From NCBI GenBank assembly GCA_944390735.1, contig CALXRL010000001.1:1-64000 (forward strand): a stretch of DNA of 64,000 nucleotides, written 5' to 3'. A program made the position numbers and the translations under genes. This document shows, piece after piece, positions 62,438 to 64,000 of the stretch (within the stretch, counting starts at the first letter, position 1; each line of letters starts with the position of its first letter). This stretch comes from an uncultured Victivallales bacterium. Its GTDB lineage: Bacteria; Verrucomicrobiota; Lentisphaeria; Victivallales; UBA1829. A model generated the notes under the pieces. The model ran no database searches. It saw only the letters and a program-made list of their open reading frames with translations, and was not told the origin of the DNA.

Positions 62438-63802
62438 ATGAGATTTCTTCGACTCGGTCCGTCGGGCATTCGCGGAGCCGTCGGAACCGCGCTGACCTGT
62501 CAGCTGGCCATCCGCTATGCCTCGGCGTTCGGAACCTGGCTGGGGGGCGGAACGGTCGGCGTGGCCATCGACTCGCGAACCTCGTCCCCGATGTTCAAGG
62601 CGGCGTGTCTTTCGGGATTGCTCTCCTGCGGGTGCGATGTGATGGATTTCGGAATCTGTCCCGCGCCGGTGCTGCATTTCGGCGTCCGGAAACTGGGGCT
62701 CGACGGGGGGCTTCTGATCGGGCCCGGTCACCATCAGGCCGGATGGAATGCCATTGTTCCGTTCTCCTCGCGCGGCTCCTGTCTTTCCCCCATTCAGAGC
62801 CAGGAGATGCTGGATATCTATCACGGCGGAATCTTCTCCTCGGCAAAATGGAACCGGATCGGCAGGATTCTTCCGGCGCCGGTCTCCATTCTGGACGACT
62901 ATGTGGAGGATCTCGCCGGGCTGGTCGACGGAAACGCAATCGCCGCACGGCGCTTCCGCGTGGTCATGGATTTCTGCAACGGATCCGGATCCGTTCTTCG
63001 GGAGCGTCTCGCGGAGCGCTTCGGAATCGATTCCGTGCCGATCAACGACATCCTTTCCGGATCCCTTCCGCATGATCCGGAGCCCAGACCGAGAAGTTCG
63101 GCCCAGGTGAAATCCATCATGCTGCCGCTGCGCGCCGACGCCGGATTTGTCTTCAGCAGCGATGCGGGGCGCGTCGCCATTGTCACGGATACGGGGGAGA
63201 CCCTCTCCGAAGAATACACCGTTCCGATTGTCGCGGACAATCTTCTTGCCAAGTCTCCGAAAGGCTCCGTGGTGGTGACCAACTGGTGCTCCACCAAAAC
63301 CCTGGACATGGTCGTTGCCGGACATGGCGGCGTGATCTGCAAAGGACAGACCGGAGAGGCGTATACCATTGACCTGATGCTGGAAAAAAATGCAATTCTC
63401 GCGGGGGAAGGCAGCGGAAGCGTGGCCGTCGCATCAAGCGGAACGTGCGGGTTCGATGCGTTCGCCGCCATGATCCTGACTCTGGAATCCATGGCGATGA
63501 AACGCAAGCGCTCCTCCGATATTGCAAGCGAGCTGCCGCGCTGGCACATTACCAAACTGTCGCTTCCGTGCCAGTCGTTCAAGGCGTACTCCGCGCTGCG
63601 CTCGCTCAAGGGACTCTTTCCGGACGCCGTCATGACCGAGTGCGACGGCCTCCGGTTCGACTGGCCCGACGGATGGGTCCATGTGCGAATGTCTATGACC
63701 GAACCCATTCTCCGGATGATTTTTGAATGGCGCGATCCGAACGAGGCCGTCAACAAGGTCACACACATCCGCGCCGCGGTGGAAAGGCTGATTGCAAAAT
63801 GA
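62438..63802 (+). CDS. Phosphohexomutase-family protein lacking the catalytic serine
   Basis: The protein has 454 residues, close to bacterial phosphoglucosamine mutases (about 445). The opening FLRLGPSGIRGAVGTALTCQ and the phosphate loop HVRMSMTEPILRM at the end place it in the alpha-D-phosphohexomutase superfamily. The active loop that normally reads TASHNP is here GPGHHQ (residues 95-100), with Gly97 in place of the phosphorylated Ser. The metal loop DGDGDR is SSDAGR (240-245), with two of three Asp lost. The sugar loop is GEGSG. It is probably not an active mutase. Its stop overlaps the start of a second, canonical copy. Confidence 0.82.
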   Translation: MRFLRLGPSGIRGAVGTALTCQLAIRYASAFGTWLGGGTVGVAIDSRTSSPMFKAACLSGLLSCGCDVMDFGICPAPVLHFGVRKLGLDGGLLIGPGHHQAGWNAIVPFSSRGSCLSPIQSQEMLDIYHGGIFSSAKWNRIGRILPAPVSILDDYVEDLAGLVDGNAIAARRFRVVMDFCNGSGSVLRERLAERFGIDSVPINDILSGSLPHDPEPRPRSSAQVKSIMLPLRADAGFVFSSDAGRVAIVTDTGETLSEEYTVPIVADNLLAKSPKGSVVVTNWCSTKTLDMVVAGHGGVICKGQTGEAYTIDLMLEKNAILAGEGSGSVAVASSGTCGFDAFAAMILTLESMAMKRKRSSDIASELPRWHITKLSLPCQSFKAYSALRSLKGLFPDAVMTECDGLRFDWPDGWVHVRMSMTEPILRMIFEWRDPNEAVNKVTHIRAAVERLIAK

Positions 63803-64000
63803 GTGTTCGACGGAAAAATTTGAAAATCGGAGTGAGCGGCGTCCGCGGCATCGTGGGCGAGACGCTTTCTCCGGCCCTGGCCGCCGATTTCGCCGCCTCG
63901 TTCGGCGGCTACACCGGTCACGGAATCGTGATCGTCGGCCGCGATACCCGTCCCAGCGGGGAGATGATTGAAAATGCGGTCGTTTCCGGACTTCTCGCTT
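63799..64000 (+). CDS. Phosphohexomutase (GlmM/ManB family), 5' part
   Basis: Only the first 67 codons lie in the window. KIGVSGVRGIVGETLSPALA and IVIVGRDTRPSGEM are the standard N-terminal motifs of phosphoglucosamine/phosphomannomutases, and the conserved GRDTRPSG is intact, unlike the upstream copy (AIDSRTSS). The ATG overlaps the previous stop as ATGA. The catalytic serine loop lies beyond the window edge. Confidence 0.85.
   Translation, partial: MSVRRKNLKIGVSGVRGIVGETLSPALAADFAASFGGYTGHGIVIVGRDTRPSGEMIENAVVSGLLA

Overview
The window is about 64 kb of GC-rich (high-50s % by eye), tightly packed bacterial chromosome. The gene content fits a member of the Lentisphaerae (Victivallis-like, PVC superphylum). 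It has H-X9-DG pseudopilins with an N-terminal FTLIEL segment next to LacI-type regulators, many large glycan-active enzymes, a DUF1559-like/GH116/GH-A repertoire, and PVC-style housekeeping genes. The taxonomic call is inference from family content. No rRNA, tRNA, CRISPR array, prophage or insertion sequence was seen.

Layout. 1-3765 (minus) is an apparent operon reading LacI regulator, pseudopilin, then a secreted LamG/jelly-roll protein cut by the window edge, with a near-consensus promoter and a palindromic operator. 4011-7542 is an AraC regulator divergent from a GH116 glycosidase. 7594-11108 holds small housekeeping genes: AlkA-like glycosylase, radical SAM protein, methyltransferase, then Maf and a BamE-like lipoprotein on the opposite strand. 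11244-11569 is a broken AraC gene. 12050-15961 is a divergent pair of a large putative glycoside hydrolase and an FAD oxidoreductase. 16169-21873 is glmS overlapping hrpA. 22708-26768 is a MoxR/DUF58/DUF4381-like/VWA (Bat-type) operon closed by a terminator. 26820-39118 is a long glycan-use locus: secreted GH-A hydrolase, pseudopilin, LacI regulator, polysaccharide-deacetylase-like protein, ferredoxin-fused aldo/keto reductase homologue, sugar isomerase/epimerase homologue, and a second large putative hydrolase related to the one at 12050.

39271-39491 is an 81-bp hairpin-bearing tandem repeat between convergent genes. 39487-46044 is a core block: LptF/LptG-type permease, rpsU (a 55-codon gene), rpoD with an unusual repetitive N terminus, and divergent mfd. 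46190-49233 carries a secreted protein and a membrane PAS sensor that has no output domain. 49366-59887 is a seven-gene operon: three SPFH proteins, a P1B metal ATPase, an ABC-2 ATPase and permease, and a membrane-anchored helical protein. This is the best candidate for an undescribed system. 59953-62363 is glycerate kinase with an iron-type alcohol dehydrogenase. 62383 to the end is a tandem pair of phosphohexomutase-family genes, the first having lost its catalytic serine and most metal ligands.

The picture is of a glycan-degrading bacterium in which local LacI or AraC regulators sit beside the enzymes they probably control. Translational coupling by ATGA overlaps is common (2644, 10661, 17992, 25664, 53642, 61080, 63799). 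Promoters that can be read are mostly of the sigma-70 TTGACA-N16/17-TATAAT type.
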